Of a DNA stretch of 64,000 bases, positions 1-7,102 are shown piece after piece. Numbering within the stretch: the first letter of the stretch is position 1; every line of letters starts with the position of its first letter. The notes under the pieces were generated by a model. That model did not search any database, was not told where the DNA came from, and saw only the letters and a program-made list of their open reading frames with translations. The translations under genes and the position numbers were made by a program. Origin of the DNA: an uncultured Campylobacter sp. (GTDB lineage Bacteria; Campylobacterota; Campylobacteria; Campylobacterales; Campylobacteraceae); NCBI RefSeq assembly GCF_938039245.1, contig NZ_CALHVN010000002.1, positions 1 to 64,000 on the forward strand, read 5' to 3'.

Positions 1-63
1 ACGGATATAACTGAAATTTTAAATCAACTAGCAAAGCTAGGTAAATTTGACGTAAAAGCATAA
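1..63 (+). CDS. 3' end of a tandem paralogue, cut by window edge
   Basis: Only the last 20 codons and the stop are present. The residues (TDITEILNQLAKLGKFDVKA) are identical to the C-terminus of the next gene, and the DNA identity continues over the stop codon and the ribosome binding site of the following gene. It is therefore the tail of another copy of the same family, showing that the array extends to the left of the window. Function unknown. Confidence 0.85.
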   Translation, partial: TDITEILNQLAKLGKFDVKA

Positions 64-79
64 AGGATTAATATGATAA
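1..79 (+). repeat. 79-bp direct repeat, copy 1
   Basis: Bases 1-79 match bases 1036-1114 without a mismatch. The repeat covers the 3' end of one paralogue, the stop codon, the AAAGGATTAAT leader and the first two codons of the next gene. Such an exact repeat in an array is a substrate for deletion or duplication of one gene unit, or a trace of recent gene conversion. Confidence 0.95.
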
Positions 80-1098
80 GCGGCGTAAACGGATTTGGCG
101 CAAACGTAAATTATGATTTTAGTAGCGCTCGCGGGCAAAATTTAAAAGCACGCGAGGAAAAAGAGGCTATAAATTTAACCTCAAATCAGGCTTCGAATAT
201 GGCGGTCGCGCAGCCGAATTCGACAAATCAAACGAATCCAAAAAATAGCGAAAACGTATCAAGCCTAAAAGGTGTCGACGTAGACTTTAACATCAAAGAG
301 ATGCAAGCGGCCGTTAGGGAGATAAAAAAGCTCCCGCCCGGCGCACCGGCTAATATACGAGGCGTTTTTTCTCTGAGCGGATATACTCTGGACGAAAAGA
401 TAAGCGTATGGGGTAAGATAAGCGGGTTAGACGGCTCTTTTAGTAGGAGCGAAGCTGAAAATCTGAAGAAATTTATAAATAGTAGCGGGGCGTTTGGTTT
501 TGATAAACTTACTCGAGATTTGGCGGGATACGATACGACCGACGTCGATGAATTTGCGAAAAAATACATAAACCGCGATTATCCGTTTTTGGGCATAGAA
601 TATAATGCGGGGAATAAGGGGATGGAAATCCTCGACTCCGATATGAGCGTGGACGAGTTTAAGGATAGGTGGGCTGAATATACCGTGCTAAAGCGTTTGG
701 GCGAGAGAGGCGCGGAAAGAATATACGTAGACGGCGAAAATATCGCGATAGTCATGAATAAAAACAAGGCTCCCGTGGAGTTTAGGGAGCTTGAGAGTAT
801 CGAGTATAAGGACGAGCAGAGTAAAAAGGCGTTTATAAAATTCGTACGAGATGCGATAGAAAAGGGTTTGGATATACAAAATCTGCTTGAGGGCAGGGCT
901 GAATTTAAGGAAAATACAAGCGAGGCGACGGCGTTTAAACCCATCCAAGCCACAAGTGAAAGCAAAACATACGTAGATAAAGACATTAGACGCGAGTTTT
1001 TCGAGAATTTCCTGAAAGCCGAACGCGAAAAAGGAACGGATATAACTGAAATTTTAAATCAACTAGCAAAGCTAGGTAAATTTGACGTAAAAGCATAA
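73..1098 (+). CDS. Unrecognised protein, array paralogue 1
   Basis: 341 residues of a family I do not recognise. No signal peptide or membrane segment is visible. The N-terminal 25 residues are rich in Asn, Ser and Gly, followed by a Gln/Asn/Ser-rich stretch to about residue 65. A central module (residues about 98-135) contains FSLSGYT, ISVWGK and a GLDGSFSRSE stretch; then a DSDM..DEFKD segment, and a highly charged C-terminal helix EFFENFLKAEREKGTD. Residues 1-25 and the last 55 are nearly the same as in the paralogue at 2321. The start is preceded by AAAGGATTAAT, 9 bases from the previous stop, so the array is probably one operon. Soluble; an uncleaved export signal at the N-terminus is possible but not shown. 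Confidence 0.85.
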   Translation: MISGVNGFGANVNYDFSSARGQNLKAREEKEAINLTSNQASNMAVAQPNSTNQTNPKNSENVSSLKGVDVDFNIKEMQAAVREIKKLPPGAPANIRGVFSLSGYTLDEKISVWGKISGLDGSFSRSEAENLKKFINSSGAFGFDKLTRDLAGYDTTDVDEFAKKYINRDYPFLGIEYNAGNKGMEILDSDMSVDEFKDRWAEYTVLKRLGERGAERIYVDGENIAIVMNKNKAPVEFRELESIEYKDEQSKKAFIKFVRDAIEKGLDIQNLLEGRAEFKENTSEATAFKPIQATSESKTYVDKDIRREFFENFLKAEREKGTDITEILNQLAKLGKFDVKA

Positions 1099-1114
1099 AG
1101 GATTAATATGATAA
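1036..1114 (+). repeat. 79-bp direct repeat, copy 2
   Basis: Exact second copy of bases 1-79, again spanning the end of one array gene and the start of the next. After the repeat the downstream genes differ, so the repeat boundary lies at the second codon of the following gene. Confidence 0.95.
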
Positions 1115-2310
1115 ACGCTCTTAACAACTATTCCGCTTTTTCTAGACAAAGTTTTTCCCTAAACGTAAATGTTAAGCATGGCTCAAAAACTGAGATTTTA
1201 AAACAAAATGAAATCTCGCAGCCGGATACGGTCGGGCACAAATTTAACGAAGTTTTAGGCTATAAAGTAGGTGCGGACGGATATTTTACGTCCGAATTTA
1301 ACAAAGCTGCAGGTATTCCAAAGGACTACAAAATCCACTCAGATACCTTAAAATCGCTCGTGAACGTAAATGATAAAGCGATCGCATTTAATAAAATGTT
1401 TTCAAAAATCGACATAGCAAAAACAGTCGGCAATGCATATAAAATTTTATCCCAAGTAGTCGGCGAGGACGTTTTAAATTCTAAAGAAAGTTTTAACAAA
1501 GAAGACCTTGCCAAATTCCCTCAAGGATACGAGTACGAGAAATCAAGTCTAAAAGTAACTAAAGTAAATAAAAACATCTACGACTATGCGTCGGCACGTA
1601 GCGCCTTTGACGATAAGTCTGGGAAAACCAATATGGAAACGCTATTTTTTAATAGCTCATATCATGAGTTAACAACAACGCCGCAATATAAGCCGTCAAC
1701 CAATATCTTTGATAACAATAACGGCGGCAAAGAGAGCGAAAATGTGAGCGTGTTTATAAATCCTCACGGCGAAAGATACACTAACCCTGACGGTAGTATA
1801 ACCAAAGGAGGCTTGATAGCAGCCGTAATAAACTCAAATTTAGACGTACGAGAGGGCGAAACTACGGTTTGGGGCAAGATGCAAGGTTATGACAAAAGCA
1901 TAAGTGGCAAAGAATACAGACAAAAGCTGGACGCCTTTATTGATTCGCGCAACATCTACGGCATCAAAGGAAGCGAGCTTGACGGGCTTAGCAAGGATTA
2001 CCGAGAATATGTACTAACGTTTCAAAAAATGCAAGAGTCGCTTTTACCCGGTAGCACTGCCTTGGGCGGCAACTCTAACATAACTTCTGACGGCAAAGAA
2101 TCAAAAAGCCTCTTTGAAATAATGCAAGAGGATATGAAAGAGGCGCAAAAACGCCTAGAAAAGCTAATAGAGCAAGAAAAGCGAATGCAAAAGATGCTGG
2201 ATAAAAACAGAAAATACGACAAAGAGCTAGAGCAAAATACTAGAAAAAATTTAGAAGAACTTGAGGCGATGATTAAATTTAACGCTAAGAGCATGGATAT
2301 AAAGGCTTAA
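1108..2310 (+). CDS. Unrecognised protein, divergent array member
   Basis: 400 residues, family not recognised. It sits between two close paralogues and shares their leader (TAAAGGATTAATATGATA) and one core motif: TTVWGKMQGYDKSISGKE at about residue 252 matches ISVWGK..GLD.S.S.SE of its neighbours, followed as in them by a LDAFID-type helix. Outside this module it is different. It has an Asn/Lys-rich N-terminus (MINALNNYSAFSRQSF), no signal peptide, and a charged, predicted coiled-coil C-terminus from about residue 335 to the end, ending MDIKA like the neighbours' DLKA/DVKA. The shared motif and common operon imply a shared process. The nature of that process cannot be read from the sequence. 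Confidence 0.85.
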   Translation: MINALNNYSAFSRQSFSLNVNVKHGSKTEILKQNEISQPDTVGHKFNEVLGYKVGADGYFTSEFNKAAGIPKDYKIHSDTLKSLVNVNDKAIAFNKMFSKIDIAKTVGNAYKILSQVVGEDVLNSKESFNKEDLAKFPQGYEYEKSSLKVTKVNKNIYDYASARSAFDDKSGKTNMETLFFNSSYHELTTTPQYKPSTNIFDNNNGGKESENVSVFINPHGERYTNPDGSITKGGLIAAVINSNLDVREGETTVWGKMQGYDKSISGKEYRQKLDAFIDSRNIYGIKGSELDGLSKDYREYVLTFQKMQESLLPGSTALGGNSNITSDGKESKSLFEIMQEDMKEAQKRLEKLIEQEKRMQKMLDKNRKYDKELEQNTRKNLEELEAMIKFNAKSMDIKA

Positions 2311-2320
2311 AAGGATTAAT

Positions 2321-3418
2321 ATGATAAGCGGCGTAAACGGATTTAACGCAAACGTAAATTATGATTTTAGTAGCGCTCACGGGCAAAATTTAAAGATACA
2401 TGAGGAAAAAGAGGCGGCAAATCAAGCTTTAAATTTGACTATCGCACAGCCGAATTTAACAGCACATATTGATTATGACGCTCTTGATCCAGGAAAACTA
2501 GACCGAGATCAGCTCAAAATTTGGGCGGAAAATGTTGATCCCGAGAAACTGACCGGTAAAAATTTAAGTATGTGGTTGGGTGCGAAAATGGGGTTTGAAA
2601 AGCTTGAAGATAGCTGGCGTAAAGAGCTTGGTCTAAATCCGAACGAGCCAGTAGCCGTAAGGAGGATATTTTCGCTAAGCGGCTACACGAGAGACGATAA
2701 AATAAGCGTCTGGGGCAAGATAAACGGGCTTGATCCAAGCGTGAATAAGAGCGAGATCGCCGAGCTAAAAAAGTTCATAGACAGCACTAAAGCTTTGGCG
2801 GCAAACGAGGGGCTAGCCGGATATAAAAACTTAAACGTCGACGATATTCGCACGGATTTAGGCGGCGTAGGAACTGGATTTATGCCGGGATTTGTTATGC
2901 TGCGTGAGATCACCGACTTGCTCGACTCCGATATGGACATAGATAAATTTAAAGATAAATGGCTAGAATTTGCCGCCGAAAAGATACTAGGGGATCACGC
3001 AAATGTCAAGATCTTACTCAAAGATGGAAAGTTAAATTTTGATCAAACGCCCGAAAAAGTCAGGTTAAGATCTCTTAATCGGCCGCTTGAAAAAAGAGTG
3101 AGCTACGCAGATGAAGCAACTAAAGAAGAGTTTTTAAATTTCTTAAAAGATGCGTTTAACAAAGGCGAGAGCATCGCAGACGTACTACAAAATATAGCTC
3201 TAAAAGAGGGCACGGTAAGCGATCAAGCTCCTAAAGAAACGCCCGAAGATAATAAATTTAAGCCTATCCAAGCCGTTAGCAAAAGCCAAACCTATGTTTA
3301 TAAGGATATAAAGCGCGAGTTTTTCGAGAATTTCCTAAAAGCCGAACAGGAAAAGGGGACGGATATAATGGAGCTTTTAAGAAAACTAGGTAAAATGGGG
3401 CTTGATCTAAAAGCCTAA
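2321..3418 (+). CDS. Unrecognised protein, array paralogue 2
   Basis: 365 residues, clear paralogue of the gene at 73: the first 75 bases of the two genes differ at only a few positions, and the C-terminal 50 residues are close (FKPIQA.S.S.TYV.KDI.REFFENFL). The VWGK module is at about residues 119-150 (FSLSGYTRDDKISVWGKI), followed by a DSDMDIDKFKDKW segment equivalent to that of paralogue 1. Residues 45-85 contain a repeated Asp/Lys-rich pattern (DYDALDPGKLDRDQL, NVDPEKLTGKNL) absent from paralogue 1. No signal peptide or membrane helix. Preceded by AAAAGGATTAAT, 10 bases after the previous stop. Last gene of the array; ybgC follows within 10 bases. Confidence 0.85.
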   Translation: MISGVNGFNANVNYDFSSAHGQNLKIHEEKEAANQALNLTIAQPNLTAHIDYDALDPGKLDRDQLKIWAENVDPEKLTGKNLSMWLGAKMGFEKLEDSWRKELGLNPNEPVAVRRIFSLSGYTRDDKISVWGKINGLDPSVNKSEIAELKKFIDSTKALAANEGLAGYKNLNVDDIRTDLGGVGTGFMPGFVMLREITDLLDSDMDIDKFKDKWLEFAAEKILGDHANVKILLKDGKLNFDQTPEKVRLRSLNRPLEKRVSYADEATKEEFLNFLKDAFNKGESIADVLQNIALKEGTVSDQAPKETPEDNKFKPIQAVSKSQTYVYKDIKREFFENFLKAEQEKGTDIMELLRKLGKMGLDLKA

Positions 3419-3422
3419 GGAG
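3417..3422 (+). promoter_or_regulatory. Ribosome binding site that fixes the ybgC start
   Basis: AAGGAG overlaps the first possible GTG (3422-3424), so that GTG cannot be served by it. The next in-frame GTG at 3428 lies five bases downstream at normal spacing and is the likely start. Confidence 0.6.
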
Positions 3423-3427
3423 TGGCC

Positions 3428-3826
3428 GTGAAAATACGAATCTACTACGAAGACACCGACGCGGGCGGCATAGTCTATCACGCAAACTATATAAAATACT
3501 GCGAAAGGGCGCGCAGCCAGATATTTTTTGACTCTGAGGTTAAGCCTTTTAGCAAGGACGGATATTTTGTCGTGAGCGAGATTCGGGCGAAATTTAAAAA
3601 GCCCGCCGTCCTGGGCGATCTGCTCGAGGTAAAAACGAGCGTGGCAAGCCTAAAAAAAGCCTCCGCGCTCATAAATCAAAAAATTTATAAAATCGCAAAT
3701 TTAAGCGGCGAATGCCAGCCTGAGCTCGTCTTTGAAGCCGATGTCGAAGTTGCGTTCGTTAGCAACCTAAGGCCGGCTAAGATGAGCGAGGAGATAGTGG
3801 ATTTTCTCTCCTCTTATTGCTCGTAA
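3428..3826 (+). CDS. ybgC: Acyl-CoA thioesterase, YbgC/4HBT family
   Basis: 132-residue hot-dog-fold thioesterase. The family signature YEDTDAGGIVYHANY lies at residues 7-21, with the catalytic Asp at 11 and the conserved His at 18; length fits the family. YbgC proteins hydrolyse acyl-CoA or acyl-ACP thioesters in the cytoplasm; in other proteobacteria the gene belongs to the tol-pal cluster and in epsilonproteobacteria it is often separate, as here. Start GTG at 3428 was chosen over GTG at 3422 from the ribosome binding site position. Its 3' end overlaps the convergent gene on the other strand by 13 bases. Confidence 0.88.
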   Translation: MKIRIYYEDTDAGGIVYHANYIKYCERARSQIFFDSEVKPFSKDGYFVVSEIRAKFKKPAVLGDLLEVKTSVASLKKASALINQKIYKIANLSGECQPELVFEADVEVAFVSNLRPAKMSEEIVDFLSSYCS

Positions 3827-5013
3827 AAGCCGTATTCGCCGGCTTTTAAAACCTTCGTATCATAGATAATCTGCGAGTCCTCGACGCTCTCGTTAAAAAG
3901 CCTCTGCGCGCCGCGGTTTAGGTAGGTCGCGTAGATGTAGTCAAGCCCAGCGCTAGCGGAGTACCCCACCCAGTTGAAGTTTAAATTTTGCCCCAAAATT
4001 TCGTTATTTGAGTCCAGCGCGCCGTCGGTTTTAGAAATCGAGTTGGCTATGTAGAGCTTTTCTCTATCTTGCGGTTGCGTGAGTTTAAAGATGCTCGGCG
4101 CGTAGTTTATCTGCGTGCTTAAAAGGGCGTTAAATTTGACGTCGTAAAGGCGCATTTGAGAGCTCACCATCGAGGCTTTTACGAGCGGAACGTTTAGGAA
4201 AACTGTCGCGCCGCTTAGCCTTGAGTTACCGGATAACATCGGCTTTAGGTCGGTAACGCCGCTTGCGATCTCGTTTTCGTAGACTAGCCCGCCGCTAAGC
4301 TCGTCCGCGTAGCGATTTAGCGCCGCTCCTAGCGCGCTGCCGTCAGAAAACGCCGCGACTTGGCCGTTTGAGAAATTTAGCAGCTTCTCGACTTGTCCTT
4401 TGTAGTCTATACCGCCGAATATCAAATTCTCCTGCGGCGAATCGACGCTAGAGATGTGCAGGGTCGGCACGAAAGCCGTCATGGCGGGGTCTAAAACCTC
4501 GTTTAGATATTTTGCGCCAACAGGCGTAAACGGCGCGATGATATAGGAGATATTTTCGCTTTTAGCGCGCGCTAGGGCGCCGTCGATAGCGTTCGGAGCT
4601 TCGTTGCCGATGTTGTAAAATTTAACGTCGATAGGGGCGTTTTGTCTGACGACATAGGCGATAACCGCGTTTGAGACGACGCCGGCATAGCTTTTTATGC
4701 TATCTTGAGGGATGATGACGGCGATTTTAAACTCGGCATTAGAATTTGACGTCAGACTTTCGTTGCCGGCGTTTGCGTAGGAGCCGCTTAGGGCGTTAAT
4801 GGCTTGTAAAATTTCTTGGTTCGAGCTGTTTTCGTAGCGAGCCAACAAGCTGTGCAAAAGACCCTCTTTAACGAGATCAAGCAAGCAAGCATCGTCGCAT
4901 TTTGCCGGTTCTAAATTTATATAAACTTCGCTGGCGGGCGGTATATCGGAGGCCTTTTCGCTCCTGGCAAACAGCGCCGAGCAGATCAGTAATGCGGTTA
5001 AAATTTTTCTCAT
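3814..5013 (-). CDS. Exported periplasmic binding protein-like (LppC/LpoA-like)
   Basis: 399 residues with a signal peptide (MRKILTALLICSALFA, cleavage after residue 16 or so). From about residue 95 the sequence follows the type-1 periplasmic binding fold: FKIAVIIPQDSIKSYAG, AIDGALARAKSENISYIIAPF, and a later YDVKFNALLSTQI stretch, each a typical beta-alpha unit. This pattern occurs in LppC/LpoA-type proteins and in branched-chain amino-acid receptors. No ABC transporter genes lie next to it, which favours a structural or regulatory envelope role over transport; that is inference. Its ATG overlaps the stop of the upstream UDG-like gene by four bases, so the two are co-translated. Confidence 0.6.
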   Translation of the reverse strand: MRKILTALLICSALFARSEKASDIPPASEVYINLEPAKCDDACLLDLVKEGLLHSLLARYENSSNQEILQAINALSGSYANAGNESLTSNSNAEFKIAVIIPQDSIKSYAGVVSNAVIAYVVRQNAPIDVKFYNIGNEAPNAIDGALARAKSENISYIIAPFTPVGAKYLNEVLDPAMTAFVPTLHISSVDSPQENLIFGGIDYKGQVEKLLNFSNGQVAAFSDGSALGAALNRYADELSGGLVYENEIASGVTDLKPMLSGNSRLSGATVFLNVPLVKASMVSSQMRLYDVKFNALLSTQINYAPSIFKLTQPQDREKLYIANSISKTDGALDSNNEILGQNLNFNWVGYSASAGLDYIYATYLNRGAQRLFNESVEDSQIIYDTKVLKAGEYGFYEQ

Positions 5014-5639
5014 AGGTACTCTTTTATCTTTTTTAAATCGCTGAAAAACAGCTCTTTTTTGCTTGGATTTTTCGCTACGACGCTTGGCGAATAAGTCGCC
5101 AGCAGAGCCGAGTGTTTAAATTTCATTATATTTCCCCTTATTGCCTCAAAGCTTTGCGCGCTTTGTTTTATCATTTTGTAAAAGACCTCTTCGCCTAGCG
5201 CTACGATGAGTTTTGGCGCGACTAGGCGGGTTTCCGCGCTAAAATACGGCTCGCAAAGCTCGTATGCGCTTGCCGGAGCTTTGGCGGCGGGTTTGCATTT
5301 TAGCAGGCTAGTGACGTAAATTTCGTTTTTTTCAAGACCCACTAAATCCTTTAAATTTTGCAAAAACTTATCGTCGCCAGCCAAAAACTCTCCGCTCGCG
5401 TCCTCGGCGGCGTTTGGCGCGTCAAATACGAAAACTACTTTAGCGCTTTTATCTCCAAGGCCCGTTAGCGCGTGGTTTGCGCTCTTGCAAAGCTCGCATA
5501 GATTGCACTCTTTGATGCTTGCGTTTAGCTCTGCAAGGCTACTTGGCAAGGCCGCGGACGAAGGCGAAAAATCGGCGAATTTATACCCGAACGCCCTCAG
5601 ATAGTAAAGCTCTCTTAAAATTTCGTTTGCGTAACTCAT
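5010..5639 (-). CDS. Uracil-DNA glycosylase family 4-like protein
   Basis: 209 residues. The C-terminal 170 align with the family 4 (Fe-S) uracil-DNA glycosylases, which remove uracil from DNA: Cys cluster CNLCELC near residue 40, then VVFVFDAPNAAED, NEIYVTSLLKCKP, a further Cys in YELCEPY and PKLIVALG. Cysteines suitable for a 4Fe-4S cluster are present. Two active-site motifs are unusual: the GEAPG-type motif reads FDAPN, and the usual HPS/HPA motif reads TYSPS, without the His. The protein may be inactive on uracil or have changed specificity. First gene of a two- or three-gene minus-strand group with the binding-protein-like gene downstream. Confidence 0.75.
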   Translation of the reverse strand: MSYANEILRELYYLRAFGYKFADFSPSSAALPSSLAELNASIKECNLCELCKSANHALTGLGDKSAKVVFVFDAPNAAEDASGEFLAGDDKFLQNLKDLVGLEKNEIYVTSLLKCKPAAKAPASAYELCEPYFSAETRLVAPKLIVALGEEVFYKMIKQSAQSFEAIRGNIMKFKHSALLATYSPSVVAKNPSKKELFFSDLKKIKEYL

Positions 5640-5678
5640 CGCGCGATGATATCCAAAAGGGCGTTAAAAACAGATAAA

Positions 5679-6155
5679 TCAAAGCGCTAGTTTGCTTAAA
5701 TTTTCGCCGTCCAAGCGGTAGTTTCGCCACTGCTCGGACTGGTTTTTCGCGCCCATTTTTTCGTAAAATTTAATGCCGGGCTCGTTCCAGTGCAGGCACG
5801 CCCACTCGAGGCGTTGGAGGTTTTCGTCCTTGCAAATTTGAGCTAGATGCCTAAAAAACTCTTTTCCTACGCCTTTGTTACGATACTCTTTTTGGACGTA
5901 CAAATCCTCCAAATACATCCCGCCAAGCCCCAAAAACGTGGAAAAGGTGTAAAAATATATCGCGTAGGCTATGATTTTGCCCTCTGCTATGCAGACTAAA
6001 ATCTCGGCGTAGTTTTTCTCAAAAACAGACTCGGCAAAAATTCCCGGCGTAAATTTTACATCATCGCTCATTTTTTCGTATGCGGCCAGCTCTTTAACCA
6101 GCTCGCAAACGGCCGGGATGTCGGCCCTGGATGCTTTTCTAATAACGTAAGACAA
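5679..6155 (-). CDS. GNAT family N-acetyltransferase
   Basis: 158 residues covering a single GNAT domain. The acetyl-CoA binding motif A is DLYVQKEYRNKGVGKEFF (about residues 92-109), and the C-terminal motif NEPGIKFYEKMGA is the usual Tyr-containing end of the fold. The overall pattern, with GGMYLEDLYV, resembles the diamine/thialysine acetyltransferase subfamily (SSAT-like), so a small amine is a plausible substrate; this is inference from subfamily resemblance. Stand-alone gene, with a 39-base gap to the UDG-like gene downstream. Confidence 0.8.
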   Translation of the reverse strand: MSYVIRKASRADIPAVCELVKELAAYEKMSDDVKFTPGIFAESVFEKNYAEILVCIAEGKIIAYAIYFYTFSTFLGLGGMYLEDLYVQKEYRNKGVGKEFFRHLAQICKDENLQRLEWACLHWNEPGIKFYEKMGAKNQSEQWRNYRLDGENLSKLAL

Positions 6156-6248
6156 AATTTTCTCCTAAATTTTAATGAGCGATTATATTTTTATTATTTT
6201 AAAACGAAGTTTAAAAATTTATTAAAAGGATTTTAAGCGATTTGTTGA

Positions 6249-6254
6249 TAAAAT
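6249..6254 (+). promoter_or_regulatory. Probable -10 of the rpmH-mnmE operon
   Basis: TAAAAT 38 bases before the rpmH start, in an AT-rich stretch with no good -35, as is usual for Campylobacter sigma-70 promoters. It is the only gap upstream of the operon, so the main promoter should lie here. Confidence 0.4.
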
Positions 6255-6291
6255 CACCGACTTATATCAAAATCACCATAAGGAAAAATTT

Positions 6292-6426
6292 ATGAAAAGA
6301 ACATACCAACCTCATAAAACCCCTAGAAAACGCACTCACGGGTTTCGCGTCCGCATGAAAACTAAAAACGGTCGCAAAGTGCTAAACGCAAGACGCGCAA
6401 AAGGTAGAGCAAGATTGGCCGTTTAA
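6292..6426 (+). CDS. rpmH: 50S ribosomal protein L34
   Basis: 44 residues, MKRTYQPHKTPRKRTHGFRV at the start and ARRAKGRARLAV at the end, which is the complete and highly conserved L34. It is a small basic protein of the large ribosomal subunit. AAGGAAAAATTT before the ATG is the ribosome binding site. First gene of the canonical rpmH-rnpA-yidD-yidC-jag-mnmE operon; the rnpA reading frame already overlaps its end. Confidence 0.97.
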   Translation: MKRTYQPHKTPRKRTHGFRVRMKTKNGRKVLNARRAKGRARLAV

Positions 6427-6758
6427 GCAAATTTAGCTCTATAAGCAGCCAAAAGGAGTTTTCAAGCGTCTACAAAGAGGCCGTCAAATGGCACTGCGAG
6501 GAGGCGATAGTCTTTTTTAAGCCTTGCAATGAAAACAAATTAGCCGTCGTAGCCAGCAAAAAGGTGGGCAAAGCCGTCGTTCGCAACCGATGTAAAAGGC
6601 TTTTGCGAGCGGTCGTAGTCGAGGTTGCAAATGAGCTTGCAGACGGCATTTACGTGATAGTCGTTAAAAACGGGCTAGAGAAAAGCTCGTTTTTAAAGCT
6701 CAAAAAAAATATCTCTTGGGCTATGAAAAAACTCGGATGTATAAAATCAGGCATATGA
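6414..6758 (+). CDS. rnpA: Ribonuclease P protein component
   Basis: Protein subunit of RNase P, which matures tRNA 5' ends. The signature VASKKVGKAVVRNRCKRLLR is plain, and upstream of it the same frame reads FSSVYKEAVKWHCEEAIVFF, the usual N-terminal strand/helix of RnpA. The frame is open from 6408 (a TAG lies at 6405) but holds no ATG, GTG or TTG before the GTG at 6564, which would remove the first third of the protein. I place the start tentatively at ATT 6414, inside rpmH; ATA 6441 is the alternative. Otherwise the sequence carries an error or translation depends on coupling to rpmH. Ends in an ATGA overlap with yidD. Confidence 0.85.
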   Translation: MGRLSKFSSISSQKEFSSVYKEAVKWHCEEAIVFFKPCNENKLAVVASKKVGKAVVRNRCKRLLRAVVVEVANELADGIYVIVVKNGLEKSSFLKLKKNISWAMKKLGCIKSGI

Positions 6759-7102
6759 AAATGATAAAACAAGCTATTTTATTTTTGATAAAAGCATATC
6801 AAGATTATATCTCCAAATTTACTCCGAAGTCTTGCAGATACTATCCCTCATGCTCGGAATTTGCCGTTTGGCAGTTTAAATTTAACGGCTTTTTCTCAGC
6901 GCTTTTTGCGGTTATTTTTAGAATTTTACGCTGTAATCAGCTCTTTAAAGGCGGCATCGACTACCCCGTCATCAGTAAAAATTTCGACTCTTTTTTTATA
7001 TCCAATCAAAATTTAAAATCGCACATCGCATTTTGGTTCGTCCCGTATAAAAAAAATAAATTCTACGTTATTAAAAATTTAGACTTTCAAAAGGAAAAAT
7101 AG
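6755..7102 (+). CDS. yidD: Membrane protein insertion efficiency factor YidD
   Basis: 115 residues. The YidD core is at residues 1-72: an amphipathic N-terminal helix (AILFLIKAYQDYISKFTP), the signature CRYYPSCSEFAV with its two cysteines, and CNQLFKGGIDYP. It is a small membrane-associated protein thought to aid YidC-dependent insertion. The tail after residue 72 is a longer, Lys/Phe-rich extension than in most homologues. The start at 6755 gives an ATGA overlap with rnpA; an ATG two codons later is possible. Its stop overlaps the yidC GTG by one base. Confidence 0.92.
   Translation: MKMIKQAILFLIKAYQDYISKFTPKSCRYYPSCSEFAVWQFKFNGFFSALFAVIFRILRCNQLFKGGIDYPVISKNFDSFFISNQNLKSHIAFWFVPYKKNKFYVIKNLDFQKEK

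Noticed and set aside
6716..6754. TTG start for yidD 13 codons upstream
   Set aside because: It lies inside rnpA; the ATG at 6755 gives the normal ATGA overlap and family start.
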